Assembly (NCBI RefSeq): GCF_019104725.1
Contig: NZ_JAHRXF010000018.1
Span: forward strand, 1-64,000
DNA length: 64,000 nt
From: Streptomyces corallincola
GTDB taxonomy: Bacteria > Actinomycetota > Actinomycetes > Streptomycetales > Streptomycetaceae
Reading direction: 5' to 3'
Program-made: the position numbers and the translations under genes
Shown: in pieces, positions 39,376-48,834 of the stretch
How the letters are laid out: every line of letters starts with the position of its first letter
Position numbering within the stretch: position 1 is the stretch's first letter
The notes under the pieces: generated by a model
The model's input: the letters and a program-made list of their open reading frames with translations, nothing else
What the model was told of the DNA's origin: nothing
The model's database searches: none

Positions 39376-39927
39376 TCAGGCTTCCGTACGCATCTCGGCG
39401 GTGAGCGCCCAGCGTTCGTGATCGCGCCAGGCACCGTCGATGAACAGCATGGCGGGTGAGAAGCCCTCCAGGCGGAACCCGGCGCCGCGCGCCAGCGCGA
39501 TCGAAGCGGCGTTCGCGGGCTGCACGTTGATCTCCAGCCGGTGCAGCCCGAGCGGCCCGAAGGCGTGCCCGAGGACCAGGCCGAGCCCCTCCCGCATCAG
39601 CCCGCGTCCGGCGGCGTGCGCGAACGCGCCGTAGCCGAGGGCGCCGCACTGGAAGGCGCCCCGGACGATGTTGTTGATGTTGATGAACCCGGCGATGCCC
39701 CCGCCGTCCCGCTCGCAGACCAGGAACCCCGCCCGCGCCGGGTCCTCGATCAGCGGGCGGGCGTAGGCGGCGTACGCCTCCTCGGTGCCCGGCGGGAACA
39801 GCCACGGCCGGTGCAGCCCGACGCTCTCGCGGGCCCGCGCGGTGAACTCGGGGCCGTCGTCCGGGGTGAACGGCCGGATGGCCGTGCGGGGGCCTTCGGC
39901 GAGGTGGGGGGCGGTGGCGTGGGACAT
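39376..39927 (-). CDS. GNAT N-acetyltransferase (RimJ/RimL-like)
   Basis: The 183-residue acetyltransferase_3-type protein has 'IRPFTPDDGPEFTARARES', 'GFININNIVRGAFQCGALGYGAFAHAAGRGLMREGLGLVLGHAFGPLGLHRLEINVQPANAASIALARGAGFRLEG' with the acetyl-CoA loop (GRGLMREGL in place of GkGya), and a C-terminal 'DHERWALTAEM'. It resembles ribosomal-protein alanine N-acetyltransferases, but substrates vary. Confidence 0.88.
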   Translation of the reverse strand: MSHATAPHLAEGPRTAIRPFTPDDGPEFTARARESVGLHRPWLFPPGTEEAYAAYARPLIEDPARAGFLVCERDGGGIAGFININNIVRGAFQCGALGYGAFAHAAGRGLMREGLGLVLGHAFGPLGLHRLEINVQPANAASIALARGAGFRLEGFSPAMLFIDGAWRDHERWALTAEMRTEA

Positions 39928-40000
39928 CCGGCCAGCCTATCCACCGCGCCGGAAGACTCCCCCCGCCGCCTCGGTCCCGGTCGGCACGGAGCCGCCCCGG

Positions 40001-40924
40001 TCAGCGCAGCGCCGGTTCGTCCAGGGTCAACGTGCCCGCCTCCGCGTCGAGTTCGGCCGCGACCCCGAACGGCACCGTCGTCGCCCCGTCACCGTGTCCG
40101 AAGCCGAAGTCCTCCGCGACCGGTACGCCGAGGGGCGCGAGCCGGTCGAGGAGCATGGGCCGGAGCCGTTCGTAGGGGTCGCACTGCGCCCAGGAGCCGA
40201 GCAGCACACCGTGCGCGCCCTCCAGCCAGCCGGAGCGCAGGAGTTGGGTGAGATACCGGTCGAGACGGTACGTCTCCTCGCCGACGTCCTCCAGGCAGAC
40301 CAGGCCGCCGCGCGCGGAGGTCCGGGCGTCGGGGGTGCCGATGTCGGCGGCGAGCAGGGAGAGGCAGCCGCCGAGAGTGACACCGCGGGCCCGGCCGGGG
40401 ACGAGGGCCCGCCCGCCGGAGGTGAGGGTGCGGACGGTCTCCGGGGCGAACAGGGTGGCCCGCAGACCCGCCTGTGCCCGCTCGTTCTTCACGAAGTCCA
40501 GCCCCGCGGCCATCGGTCCGTGCAGGGTGGCGAGGCCGAGCCGGACGGCGAACGCCTCGTGCAGCGCGGTCACGTCGCTGAAGCCGACCAGCACCTTGGG
40601 CCCGGCGGCGCGCAGCGCGTCCCAGTCCAGCAGCCCGGTGATCCGCTGGGCGCCGTAGCCGCCGCGCGCGCAGATCACGGCGTCCACGGACGGGTCGCAC
40701 CACGCCTGCTGGAGATCGGCCGCGCGGTCGGCGTCCGTGCCCGCGAGGTAGCGGAACTCCGGGTGGCGGCCGAGGACATGGGGTGCGGCGAAGGCGTCGA
40801 GCCCCCAGCTCCGCAGCACGTCGAGTCCGGCGGCGAGGCGTTCACCGGGCACCGGCCCGCTGGGCGCGACGACGGCGACACGGGCGCCGGGAGCGAGCCT
40901 GCGCGGGCGTCGCAGCTCTCTCAC
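40001..40924 (-). CDS. S66-family LD-carboxypeptidase / MccF-like peptidase
   Basis: The 307-residue serine peptidase of family S66 has the nucleophile elbow Ser116 in 'VLVGFSDVTALHEAF', the acid in 'CLEDVGEETYRLDR' and the histidine in 'FGHGDGATTVPFG'. 'ICARGGYGAQRI' and 'GATLHGPMAAG'-like segments are typical. The family cleaves the L-D peptide bond of murein tetrapeptides, or deacylates microcin-C-type nucleotide peptides. The GTG at 40924 overlaps the stop of the upstream prolyl oligopeptidase by 4 bp. It is the last gene of a four-peptidase operon. Confidence 0.9.
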   Translation of the reverse strand: MRELRRPRRLAPGARVAVVAPSGPVPGERLAAGLDVLRSWGLDAFAAPHVLGRHPEFRYLAGTDADRAADLQQAWCDPSVDAVICARGGYGAQRITGLLDWDALRAAGPKVLVGFSDVTALHEAFAVRLGLATLHGPMAAGLDFVKNERAQAGLRATLFAPETVRTLTSGGRALVPGRARGVTLGGCLSLLAADIGTPDARTSARGGLVCLEDVGEETYRLDRYLTQLLRSGWLEGAHGVLLGSWAQCDPYERLRPMLLDRLAPLGVPVAEDFGFGHGDGATTVPFGVAAELDAEAGTLTLDEPALR

Positions 40925-42978
40925 GGTCGCAGCTCCAGTTCCGGCAGGCCCGGTACGTCCAGGCCGAACACCTGGGCGTAGAGGGAGAGTTCGGCCTCCA
41001 GGGCGCGGATCATCGTGTCGGCGCGACGGAAGCCGTGGCCCTCGCCCTCGAAGGTGAGGTACCGGTGCGGGACCCCGCGTCCGGCGATCCGGCCGAGGAA
41101 CCGCTCGCACTGGGCGGGCGGACAGATCACGTCGTCCAAGCCCTGGAGCAGCACGAACGGCGCGGTGAGCCGGTCGGCGTGGGTGACGGGCGACCGTTCG
41201 GCGTAGCGGTCGGGGACCGTCTCGCGCGGGCCGATCAGGGACTCCAGGTAGCGGGACTCGAAGTCGTGGGTGTCGCCGGGGCCCCAGGCGGTGAGGTCGA
41301 GCACCGGGTAGATGATCGTGCCGCAGGCGTAGACGTCGGTGGTGGTCAGGGAGGCGGCGGTGGTCCAGCCGCCCGCGCTGCCGCCCCGGATGGCGAGCCG
41401 GGCGGGGTCGGCGGTGCCTTCGTCGGCGAGGGCGCGGGCGACGGCCGCGCAGTCCTCGACGTCCACCACGCCCCACTGCCCGCGCAGCCGCTCCCGGTAG
41501 GCGCGGCCGTAGCCGGTGGAGCCGCCGTAGTTGACCTCGGCGACACCGATGCCGCGCGAGGTGAAGTAGGCGATCTCCAGATCGAGGACGGCGGGGATGC
41601 GGCTGGTGGGGCCGCCGTGCGCCCAGATGACGTAGGGCGGGAGTTCGCCGTCGGGGGCGGTGCGGTGCGGGTGGTGGGGCGGGTAGACCTGGGCGTGCAC
41701 CTCGCGGCCGTCGGGGCCGGTGAAGACCCGGACGCGGGGGCGCGGGTAGTACGCGGGGTCCACGGGGTCGTGGTGGCGGGAGCCGATCGCGCGGGCGCGT
41801 CCGCTGCGGATGTCCAGCTCGACGACCTCGGGGGCGGTGTGGTGTCCGGCGCCGACGGCGGCGACCCGGCCGCCGTGCGCGGCGAGGGTGCCCGCGAACT
41901 CGGTCCAGGGCCCGGCGGCGTCCACCAGGTCGCCGGACTCGGGGTCGAGTATGCCGAGGCTGGTCGCGCCCCGGCCGTGGACGACGGCGACGAGACCGTT
42001 GTCCAGCGGGGCGAACCAGTTCAGGCCGAGCTTCCACAGCGGACCGGCGAACTCCTCCTCGCGGGGGTGGAGCGGGGTGCCGTCGCGGTAGAGGTTCCAC
42101 CAGCCGCTACGGTCGCTCGTGTACAGAAGACCGCCGTCGGAGGACCATTCGACCTGCGCGACGGACTCGTCCGGCCCCCCGGCCACCGTGTGGACGGTGT
42201 GCACCGTGCCGTCGGCCCCGATCTCACCGACCAGCAGTTCGGTGCCGTCCCACGGCATCCGGGGATGGTCCCAGGCCAGCCAGGCGGCCCGCCGCCCGTC
42301 CGGCGACACCCGCAGCCCGGTGACGAACCGGTGCCGCCCGTCGGTGAGTTCACGCACCGCCGCACGGTCCCCGGCCGCCGACCCGTCCAACGGCACGGCC
42401 ACGTGCAGCCGCCGTACGTCGTCCGGGCCGTCCCCGGTGAACTCCTCCAGCACACAGCGGACTTCGCCGCCCCCGAGGTCGATCCGCGGCTCCGCCCAGC
42501 GCAGGGCGCCTCCGGCCGCCGACACCGGGGCGGCCGGGGTCAGCGGCACCGGGTCGGTACCGGGGCGCCAGGAGTACAGCCGCTGGTCCGCGAAGTGGGT
42601 GAACACCACCAGGGGCCCACCGTCACCGTCCGTACCACCGTCACCGTCCGCCCCACCGGGCCCGGCGCCCGCGTCCGGCACGCCGTCCCAGGGCCGCCCG
42701 CCGTACTCGTGGACGCGGTTGCGGACGTTCCACGGTGCGGGCAGGACCGTTTCCTCGGTGCCGTCGCCCCGGCGGCGTACCAGCGCCCGGCGACCGGCCT
42801 CGGCGGGCCGGGGTTCGGTCCACCAGACCTCGTCCCCGACGAACCCGACCCACTCGGGCTGCCCGTCGTGCGCGGCGGCCAGTGCCGCGTCGATCGGGGA
42901 CGGCCAGGAGCCGTACGCCTGCTTCTCGGTGTCCGTCACGTCCGCGTCCTCCACGTCCGCCACCCTGTGCTCCCCCAT
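40921..42978 (-). CDS. S9-family prolyl oligopeptidase-like peptidase
   Basis: The 685-residue protein has a beta-propeller-type N-terminal half (e.g. 'DGTEETVLPAPWNVRNRVHEYGGRPW'). The C-terminal alpha/beta-hydrolase domain has catalytic Ser in 'AIRGGSAGGWTTAASLT', Asp in 'LLQGLDDVICPP' and His in 'TFEGEGHGFRR'. It cleaves peptides after proline or releases dipeptides; the exact specificity is unknown. No signal peptide is visible, so it is cytosolic. It starts 3 bp upstream of the M20 stop region and overlaps the S66 gene, so it is part of a coupled operon. Confidence 0.9.
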   Translation of the reverse strand: MGEHRVADVEDADVTDTEKQAYGSWPSPIDAALAAAHDGQPEWVGFVGDEVWWTEPRPAEAGRRALVRRRGDGTEETVLPAPWNVRNRVHEYGGRPWDGVPDAGAGPGGADGDGGTDGDGGPLVVFTHFADQRLYSWRPGTDPVPLTPAAPVSAAGGALRWAEPRIDLGGGEVRCVLEEFTGDGPDDVRRLHVAVPLDGSAAGDRAAVRELTDGRHRFVTGLRVSPDGRRAAWLAWDHPRMPWDGTELLVGEIGADGTVHTVHTVAGGPDESVAQVEWSSDGGLLYTSDRSGWWNLYRDGTPLHPREEEFAGPLWKLGLNWFAPLDNGLVAVVHGRGATSLGILDPESGDLVDAAGPWTEFAGTLAAHGGRVAAVGAGHHTAPEVVELDIRSGRARAIGSRHHDPVDPAYYPRPRVRVFTGPDGREVHAQVYPPHHPHRTAPDGELPPYVIWAHGGPTSRIPAVLDLEIAYFTSRGIGVAEVNYGGSTGYGRAYRERLRGQWGVVDVEDCAAVARALADEGTADPARLAIRGGSAGGWTTAASLTTTDVYACGTIIYPVLDLTAWGPGDTHDFESRYLESLIGPRETVPDRYAERSPVTHADRLTAPFVLLQGLDDVICPPAQCERFLGRIAGRGVPHRYLTFEGEGHGFRRADTMIRALEAELSLYAQVFGLDVPGLPELELRP

Positions 42979-42981
42979 GTC

Positions 42982-44286
42982 TCACACCGTCCGCAGGAAC
43001 CGGTCCAGCACCCGGACGCCGAAGTGCAGCGCCTCGACGGGCACGCGCTCGTCCACGCCGTGGAACAGCGCCTGGTAGTCGAACTCCTCGGGCAGCTTCA
43101 GCGGCGCGAACCCGTACCCGGTGATGCCGAGCCGCGAGAACTGCTTGGCGTCGGTGCCGCCCGACATGCAGTACGGCACGACGTGTCCCTCGGGCGCGAA
43201 CTCCCGTACGGCGGCGCCCATCGCGGCGAACGTGGGCGAGTCCACCGGCGCCTCCAGCGCGGTCTCCCGGTGCAGGAACTCCCAGTCCACGTCCGGCCCG
43301 GTGAGCCGGTCCAGGGTGGTCCGGAACTCGTCCTCGGCACCCGGCAGGAAGCGTCCGTCCACGAAGGCGACGGCCTCGCCGGGGATGACGTTGACCTTGT
43401 AACCGGCGTCCAGCATCGTCGGGTTGGAGCTGTTGCGGATGGTCGCCTCGACCAGCTTGGCGGCCGGGCCGAGCTTGGCCAGCAGCCCGTCCACGTCGTC
43501 GAAGTCCGGCTCCAGGCCGTACAGCGCGGCCAGTTCGGTGAGCGCGGCCCGCACGGTCGGGGTGAGCCGCAGCGGCCACTCGTGCTCGCCGATCCGGGTC
43601 ACGGCGGCGGCGAGCCGGGTCACCGCGTTCTCGGCGTTGACCTTGGAACCGTGCCCGGCCCGGCCGCGCGCGGTGAGCTTCGTCCAGCCGGTGCCGCGCT
43701 CCCCCGCCGCGATCGGGTAGATCTGCCGCCCCGAGCCGTCGTGGAAGGTGAACGCCCCGGACTCGCTCACGCCCTCGGTGACCCCGTCGAACAGCTCGGG
43801 GTGCCGGTCCGCGAGGAACCCGGAGCCGTCCTCGGCGCTGGCCTCCTCGTCGGCGGTGAACGCGATCACCACGTCCCGGCGCGGCCGGACCCCCTCACGC
43901 GCCCACAGCCGGGCCACGGCCAGGATCATCGCGTCCATGTTCTTCATGTCCACGGCACCGCGCCCCCAGACCACGCCGTCGCGGATCTCCCCGGAGAACG
44001 GGTGCACGCTCCAGTCGGCGGCCTCGGCCGGGACGACGTCCAGGTGACCGTGGACGAGGAGGGCGTCGGCGGACGGGTCGGTGCCGGGGATGCGCGCCAC
44101 GACGTTGGTACGGCCCGGCGTGCGCTCCAGCATCAGCGGCTCAAGCCCGGCACCGGCCAGCCGCTCGGCCGCGTACTCGGCGGCCGGACGCTCCTGGCAG
44201 TCGCCGCCGCCCCGGTTGGTGGTGTCGATCCGGATCAGGTCGGACGTGAACGCGACGACCTCGTCCAGTGCCTGCTGGTCAGCCAT
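42982..44286 (-). CDS. M20/M25/M40-family metallopeptidase
   Basis: The 434-residue zinc peptidase has 'LLVHGHLDVVP' (metal histidine and catalytic aspartate), 'GRGAVDMKNMDAM', 'IAFTADEEASAEDGSGFL' (catalytic Glu and metal Glu), 'GRAGHGSKVNAENAV' of the dimerisation domain and the C-terminal 'LFHGVDERVPVE' metal histidine. It resembles the peptidase T/ArgE/DapE group and hydrolyses small peptides or N-acyl amino acids. The first 8 bp overlap the M55 gene. Cytosolic. Confidence 0.92.
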   Translation of the reverse strand: MADQQALDEVVAFTSDLIRIDTTNRGGGDCQERPAAEYAAERLAGAGLEPLMLERTPGRTNVVARIPGTDPSADALLVHGHLDVVPAEAADWSVHPFSGEIRDGVVWGRGAVDMKNMDAMILAVARLWAREGVRPRRDVVIAFTADEEASAEDGSGFLADRHPELFDGVTEGVSESGAFTFHDGSGRQIYPIAAGERGTGWTKLTARGRAGHGSKVNAENAVTRLAAAVTRIGEHEWPLRLTPTVRAALTELAALYGLEPDFDDVDGLLAKLGPAAKLVEATIRNSSNPTMLDAGYKVNVIPGEAVAFVDGRFLPGAEDEFRTTLDRLTGPDVDWEFLHRETALEAPVDSPTFAAMGAAVREFAPEGHVVPYCMSGGTDAKQFSRLGITGYGFAPLKLPEEFDYQALFHGVDERVPVEALHFGVRVLDRFLRTV

Positions 44287-45112
44287 ACTGCTCCTCCACC
44301 GCGGCCGAGACGATCGTCGTGACCGCCTTGAAGGTGCGGATTCCCTCGTACATGGTGTCGCTGGTGTACGCGACCTTGCGTTCCCCGACGCGCGCGACGC
44401 CGGGCACGACGGTGGCGGCCATCGCCAGGTGCTCGGCGTCGAACTCGACGGCCACGGTGAACGGGCCTGCCTGGAGCGGCTGCTGACGGACCGCCAGCTG
44501 GGTGGCGTCCTTCGCGGCGGCCCGGATCTCGGCGGCGGTACGGGCCGGGGTGCGGCAGACCGCCGCGTACCGCGAGACGTGGTCCTTGACCGCGACCTTC
44601 CGCGCCTCGGGCGCGTAACCGAGCGCGTCCTCGCAGGCCAGGTCGTCGCCGGTGACCAGGACGACGGGTACGCCGTACTCCGCGACGACGTGCGCGTTGA
44701 GCAGGCCCTCGCTGGCGCGTACGTCGTTCACCCAGACGCCGGTGATCTGGTTGGCGAGGTAGGTGTGGGCGAGGACGCCCTCCATACCGGCGCCCGTGTG
44801 GTAGCCGACGAAGGCGATGCCGTCGATGTCGCCGTGCTGTACGCCCTCGACCATCGACAGTGCCTTGTGGCGGCCGGTGAGCATCTCGACCCGGTCGTCC
44901 AGACGCTCCAGCAGCAGGTTGCGCATCGTCCAGTGGGCCTCGTTGACCAGGACCTCGTCCGCGCCGCCGTCGAAGAAGCCGAGTGCGGCGGCGTTCACGT
45001 CCGAGGTGAACATCGCGCGGCAGCGTTCCCATTGCGGGGTGCCCGGCAGCACATCGGCGGGCCAGGTGACGCCGGTCGCGCCCTCCATGTCGGCGCTGAT
45101 GAGGATCTTCAT
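44279..45112 (-). CDS. M55-family D-aminopeptidase (DppA-like)
   Basis: The 277-residue protein has the N-terminal motif 'ILISADMEGATGVTWPAD' (Asp8 and Glu10 as zinc ligands), 'VLVNEAHWTMRNLLLE', 'AFVGYHTGAGMEGVLAHTY' and 'VTGDDLACEDA'. DppA is a zinc D-aminopeptidase that cuts D-Ala-D-Ala and D-Ala-Gly-Gly. It heads an operon with M20, S9 and S66 peptidases. The start at 45112 (MKILISAD) was chosen because the upstream MPR adds nothing and the motif begins there. Confidence 0.93.
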   Translation of the reverse strand: MKILISADMEGATGVTWPADVLPGTPQWERCRAMFTSDVNAAALGFFDGGADEVLVNEAHWTMRNLLLERLDDRVEMLTGRHKALSMVEGVQHGDIDGIAFVGYHTGAGMEGVLAHTYLANQITGVWVNDVRASEGLLNAHVVAEYGVPVVLVTGDDLACEDALGYAPEARKVAVKDHVSRYAAVCRTPARTAAEIRAAAKDATQLAVRQQPLQAGPFTVAVEFDAEHLAMAATVVPGVARVGERKVAYTSDTMYEGIRTFKAVTTIVSAAVEEQYG

Positions 45113-45241
45113 GCGGGGCACGTTACGCGGTATGCCTTCCGCGAGTCACGAGGGGCGGGGGTGAGGCGGCGCCGGCCTTTCGCCGCGGGCCCACCACGGC
45201 CGCTCACGCGGTTCCCCGCACCCCTCGACCCCGCCCGCCGG

Positions 45242-45273
45242 GCCGGGGTGCCCCCGCGAGGGGGCGCCCCGGC
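45242..45273 (-). terminator. Strong hairpin downstream of a methyltransferase
   Basis: A 14-bp stem (one G-U), GCCGGGGTGCCCCC (45242-45255) with GGGGGCGCCCCGGC (45260-45273), encloses the tetraloop GCGA. It is 12 bp after the stop of the minus-strand methyltransferase gene. There is no T-tract. Confidence 0.75.
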
Positions 45274-45285
45274 TCGTCAGGGGGG

Positions 45286-46005
45286 CTACTCGCGGGCCAG
45301 GACGTACCAGTGGGCCGGGAGATCGATCCGGGTGCCGTCGGTGTGGTGTTCGGTCTGGGGGAGGGTGGTGTCGCCGTCGGCGAGGACCGTCAGACCGGCT
45401 TCGGCCAGGAGGCGGGTGATCTCGCCGTCGGGGGCGGCGGCGGGCTTGAGGCCGTGGTCGAAGACGCGGCGGAGCTTGGGCGGGGGGCCGTCGGGGCCGG
45501 AGGCGGCACGGGCGAGGACGTCACGGGAGGCGGGGGTCAGTTCGACCACGAAGGCGCGGCCGTCCGCGCCGATCAGCTCGGCCACCGCAGCGGCGACCAG
45601 TGGCCGGGCGGGCGGTTCGCTCTGGTGGATGACGGCCCGCATGTAGACGTGGGTGTCACCGAGCCGGGTGTGCAGCGCGCGGACCGCGTCGAGGTCGGTC
45701 AGGTCGAGCTGTTCGAACTCCACGCCGGTGCCCTCGGCGGCGCTCCGGGCGTGTTCGACGGCCGCGTGCGAGAGGTCCACGCCGACCGCGCGGGCGAACC
45801 GGGTGGCGAGGTAGCGGGTCTGGGTGCCGTTGCCGCAGCCGAGGTCCACGACGGTGCGCGCGGGGTCGGCGTGCGGGAGCAGCAGGGCGCTGTGCGGTGC
45901 GGCGGTGAGGGAGGGATCGGCGTCCCAGATGGCCTCACCGGTCGCGTCGGAGGTGGAACTCCAGTAACTCTCCCACGCGGCACGGTAGTTGTCGGACACG
46001 TTCAT
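45286..46005 (-). CDS. Class I SAM-dependent methyltransferase
   Basis: The 239-residue methyltransferase has 'TVVDLGCGNGTQTRYLATRFARAVGVDLSHAAVEHARSAAEGTGVEFEQLDLTD' (motifs I-II) and 'THVYMRAVIHQSEPPARPLVAAAVAELIGADGRAFVVEL'. Its substrate is unknown; it lacks obvious operon partners. The ATG at 46005 follows GGGGAG. A strong hairpin ends the unit. Confidence 0.9.
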   Translation of the reverse strand: MNVSDNYRAAWESYWSSTSDATGEAIWDADPSLTAAPHSALLLPHADPARTVVDLGCGNGTQTRYLATRFARAVGVDLSHAAVEHARSAAEGTGVEFEQLDLTDLDAVRALHTRLGDTHVYMRAVIHQSEPPARPLVAAAVAELIGADGRAFVVELTPASRDVLARAASGPDGPPPKLRRVFDHGLKPAAAPDGEITRLLAEAGLTVLADGDTTLPQTEHHTDGTRIDLPAHWYVLARE

Positions 46006-46162
46006 ACGGTCTCCCCAGGGTCGGTTCCGTGATCCGGATACCGTGCTGACGGGTCGTCAGGCAAGGGGTGGGCGCATATCGCCGGGTGAACAGCGGCTCC
46101 CGGCGCGCGGTGGGGGCGCGCGAAACACCTCGGGCGCCTCTCGGCGGGCGGACGCGCGGGGG

Positions 46163-48703
46163 CTATGAGGCGCCGGGCACGTTCTGTTCGAACCACACCG
46201 TCTTGCGGTGTCCGCTCGTCGTGGCGCCCCACTCGCGGGCGAGGCGGCTGACGACGCGGAGTCCACGGCCGGCCTCGTCGTCGGGGCGGGGTTCGCGCAT
46301 GTCGGGCAGCGCGGGCTCGCCGTCGGTGACTTCGAACAGCAGGGCGTCGGTGCGTACGACGCGCAGTCCGACGGGGCCGGAGCCGTGCCGTACGGCGTTG
46401 GTGACGACCTCGCTGACCAGCAGCTCCGCCGTCTCGACGGCCTGCGGGAGCCCCCATTCGCGCAGCCGGTCGCGGACCAGGCGGCGGGCGCGGGCCACTT
46501 CGCGCGGGTCGGCGTCGAGGGTCCACTCGGCGACGTGGTCGGCGGGGACGCCGTTGAGCCGGGCCATCAGCAGGGCGACGTCGTCCTTGCGTCCGCCACG
46601 GGTGTTGAGGGCGCGGATGATGGTGTCGCAGGCGGCGTCCATCGAGGCGGCCGGGTGGGCGGCGGACTCGCAGAGCGCGGCGATGCCGTCCCCGATGTCG
46701 GAGCCGCGCACCTCGACCAGCCCGTCCGTGCAGAGCACCAGCCGGTCGCCGGGCGCGACCCGGACCACGGTGGACTCGAACGGCACCCCGCCGACGCCGA
46801 TGGGCGCCCCGGTGGGCAGATCGAGCAGTTCGCTGCGGCCGTCCTCGGCGCGGACCAGCACCGGCGGGATGTGTCCCGCGTTGGCGATGCGGAGTTCGCC
46901 CCGGATCGGGTCGTAGACGGCGTAGAGGCAGGTGGCGAGGTAGTTCTCACCGAGGCGCCGGGCCAGGTCGTCCAGATTGCGCAGGAGTTGGGCGGGCGGG
47001 GTCTCCAGCGCGGCCATCGTCTGGACGGCGGTGCGCAACTGGCCCATCATCGCCGCCGAGTTGAGCCCGTGACCCATGACGTCACCGACGACGAGGGCGG
47101 TACGGGAGCCGGGCAGTTTGACGGTGTCGAACCAGTCGCCGCCGATCCGGCCGAGCAGGGTGCCGGGGAGATAGCGGGTGGCGATGTCGCAGCCCGGCAT
47201 GCGTGGCGCGACCTGCGGCAGCATGCTGTCCTGGAGGGTCTCGGCGACGTTCTCCTGGTAGGTGTACATGCGCGCGTTGTCGAGCACCAGGCCCGCGCGG
47301 GCGGCGAGTTCGGCGCCGGTGGTGCGGTCCATGTCGTCGAACGGCGGCCGGTCGGGGCGGCGCATCAGCACCATGAAGCCGAGGACGACGTTACGGGCCT
47401 TGAGCGGGACGATCAGCAGGGAGCGGCCGTTGATCAGCGGGCGCAGGTCGCGCTTCTCGAACTCGCCGGAGATCCGGTCCCCGAGTTCGTCGCCGACCCT
47501 GGGGATCAGCACGGGCTCGCCGGTGACCATGCACTGGTGGAACGGGGTGTGTTCGGGGAACGCGAACGCCTCCCCGACGGGCACGGTGTCGTCCCAGCGG
47601 CCGGGTTCGTCGTTGTGCTCGACCCAGACGCGGTGCATCAGGGTGGTGGCGTCGGGCGGGCCGTCCGGGAAGCCCTCCCCGGCGAGCACGGCGGACCGCA
47701 GATGGGTACCGGCGAAGTCGGTGAAGCGGGGCACGGCGGCGCTGGTGACCTCGCGGATGGTCTCACCGAGGTCCAGCGAGGAGCCGATGCGGGAGCTGAC
47801 CTCGTTCAGGAACTCCAGGCGCTCGCGGACGGCCGCGTACTCCAGGTCGTACTCGGCGCCGGACGGGACGACGGGCGCGGCACCGCGCTGCCGGGGCGGC
47901 TCGGCGGTGAGCGGGAGTCGGCCGGGCCGCCGGGGCACACCCCAGTGCGGGGTGACGGGCACCCGCTCGTACTGGCTGAACTCCAGTATGGGATAGCCCA
48001 GTTCGAGTACCTGGGAGACGATCCGGCCGCTGAGTCCGGGGCCCATGCTGGGCAGGATCTCGGGAAGCCTGCGCTCCAGGGCTTCGGGGTCCGGGAGTTC
48101 GGTGTACCGGGCGAAGCCGGGCGAGATGCGTTCGTCGGTGCCGTCCTCCGGGCCGCGTTCACGCCGCAGCCGGGTCGCGTCGGCGGCGAGGACCAGCAGC
48201 CGGGAGGGGTCGGGACCGACCAACGGGTAGGCCCACCAGAGCACTTCGACCCGCTCGGCACCCTCCGCCGGGCCGCCGGTGCCCCGGCCCGCCGGGTCGG
48301 CCGGTTCCGCCGGGTCGAACCGGGCGCAGCCGGAGACGGGGTACGCGGAGTGGCCGCCGAGGAGGGCGGCGAGGCCGGACCCGGGCCCACCGGCGTCGAG
48401 CCCGACCCCGCCGAGACCGCCGTCCGCCGCGAGCAGGTCGTCGGCCACGGCGCCGCCGCGGGCGTCCGGCGCCGGTGTGCCGTGGGTGTCGTCGGAGAGG
48501 GCGCCGGAGACCGGGAGGAGGTCGGCGGCCGGACGGCCCACGGCGTCCTGCCGGGCCACGCCGAAGAGGCGGTGCGCGCCGCTGCTCCAGTGGGACACCC
48601 GGGCGTCGCGGTCCACGACGACCACGGCCAGTGGGATACGGCCCGCGTCGGCGCCGGGGGCGCCGCCTCCGGGAGGCGTGTCCCGCTCGCTGCCACGGTC
48701 CAT
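46163..48703 (-). CDS. PAS/GAF sensor SpoIIE-type PP2C phosphatase with HATPase domain
   Basis: The 846-residue regulator starts with a PAS domain at about 25-75 ('RIPLAVVVVDRDARVSHWSSGAHRLFG'), followed by a second PAS-like or linker region. A GAF domain at about 290-430 has 'LEFLNEVSSRIGSSLDLGETIREVTSAAVPRF'. The SpoIIE PP2C domain at about 460-670 has 'DIATRYLPGTLLGRIGGDWFDTVKLPGSRTALVVGDVMGHG' and 'RLVLCTDGLVEVRGSDIGDG'. A RsbW-like HATPase_c at about 700-840 has 'LVSEVVTNAVRHGSGPVGLRVV' and 'EAGRGLRVVSRLAREWG'. The combination dephosphorylates anti-anti-sigma factors and may also bind them as an anti-sigma kinase. It is expected to control a stress sigma factor. The ATG at 48703 is preferred to the upstream frame. 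Confidence 0.92.
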   Translation of the reverse strand: MDRGSERDTPPGGGAPGADAGRIPLAVVVVDRDARVSHWSSGAHRLFGVARQDAVGRPAADLLPVSGALSDDTHGTPAPDARGGAVADDLLAADGGLGGVGLDAGGPGSGLAALLGGHSAYPVSGCARFDPAEPADPAGRGTGGPAEGAERVEVLWWAYPLVGPDPSRLLVLAADATRLRRERGPEDGTDERISPGFARYTELPDPEALERRLPEILPSMGPGLSGRIVSQVLELGYPILEFSQYERVPVTPHWGVPRRPGRLPLTAEPPRQRGAAPVVPSGAEYDLEYAAVRERLEFLNEVSSRIGSSLDLGETIREVTSAAVPRFTDFAGTHLRSAVLAGEGFPDGPPDATTLMHRVWVEHNDEPGRWDDTVPVGEAFAFPEHTPFHQCMVTGEPVLIPRVGDELGDRISGEFEKRDLRPLINGRSLLIVPLKARNVVLGFMVLMRRPDRPPFDDMDRTTGAELAARAGLVLDNARMYTYQENVAETLQDSMLPQVAPRMPGCDIATRYLPGTLLGRIGGDWFDTVKLPGSRTALVVGDVMGHGLNSAAMMGQLRTAVQTMAALETPPAQLLRNLDDLARRLGENYLATCLYAVYDPIRGELRIANAGHIPPVLVRAEDGRSELLDLPTGAPIGVGGVPFESTVVRVAPGDRLVLCTDGLVEVRGSDIGDGIAALCESAAHPAASMDAACDTIIRALNTRGGRKDDVALLMARLNGVPADHVAEWTLDADPREVARARRLVRDRLREWGLPQAVETAELLVSEVVTNAVRHGSGPVGLRVVRTDALLFEVTDGEPALPDMREPRPDDEAGRGLRVVSRLAREWGATTSGHRKTVWFEQNVPGAS

Positions 48704-48834
48704 GAACCAGGCCCTCTCTCCCGCGGCTCTCCGCAAACGATCTGTGCCGCCGCTCCCTACCGTACGGGCGGGACCGTCCGCGATGTGGGGCAATCACGGA
48801 ATTGCCCGCGCCGCCCGCCACTCCTCTTACCGCG

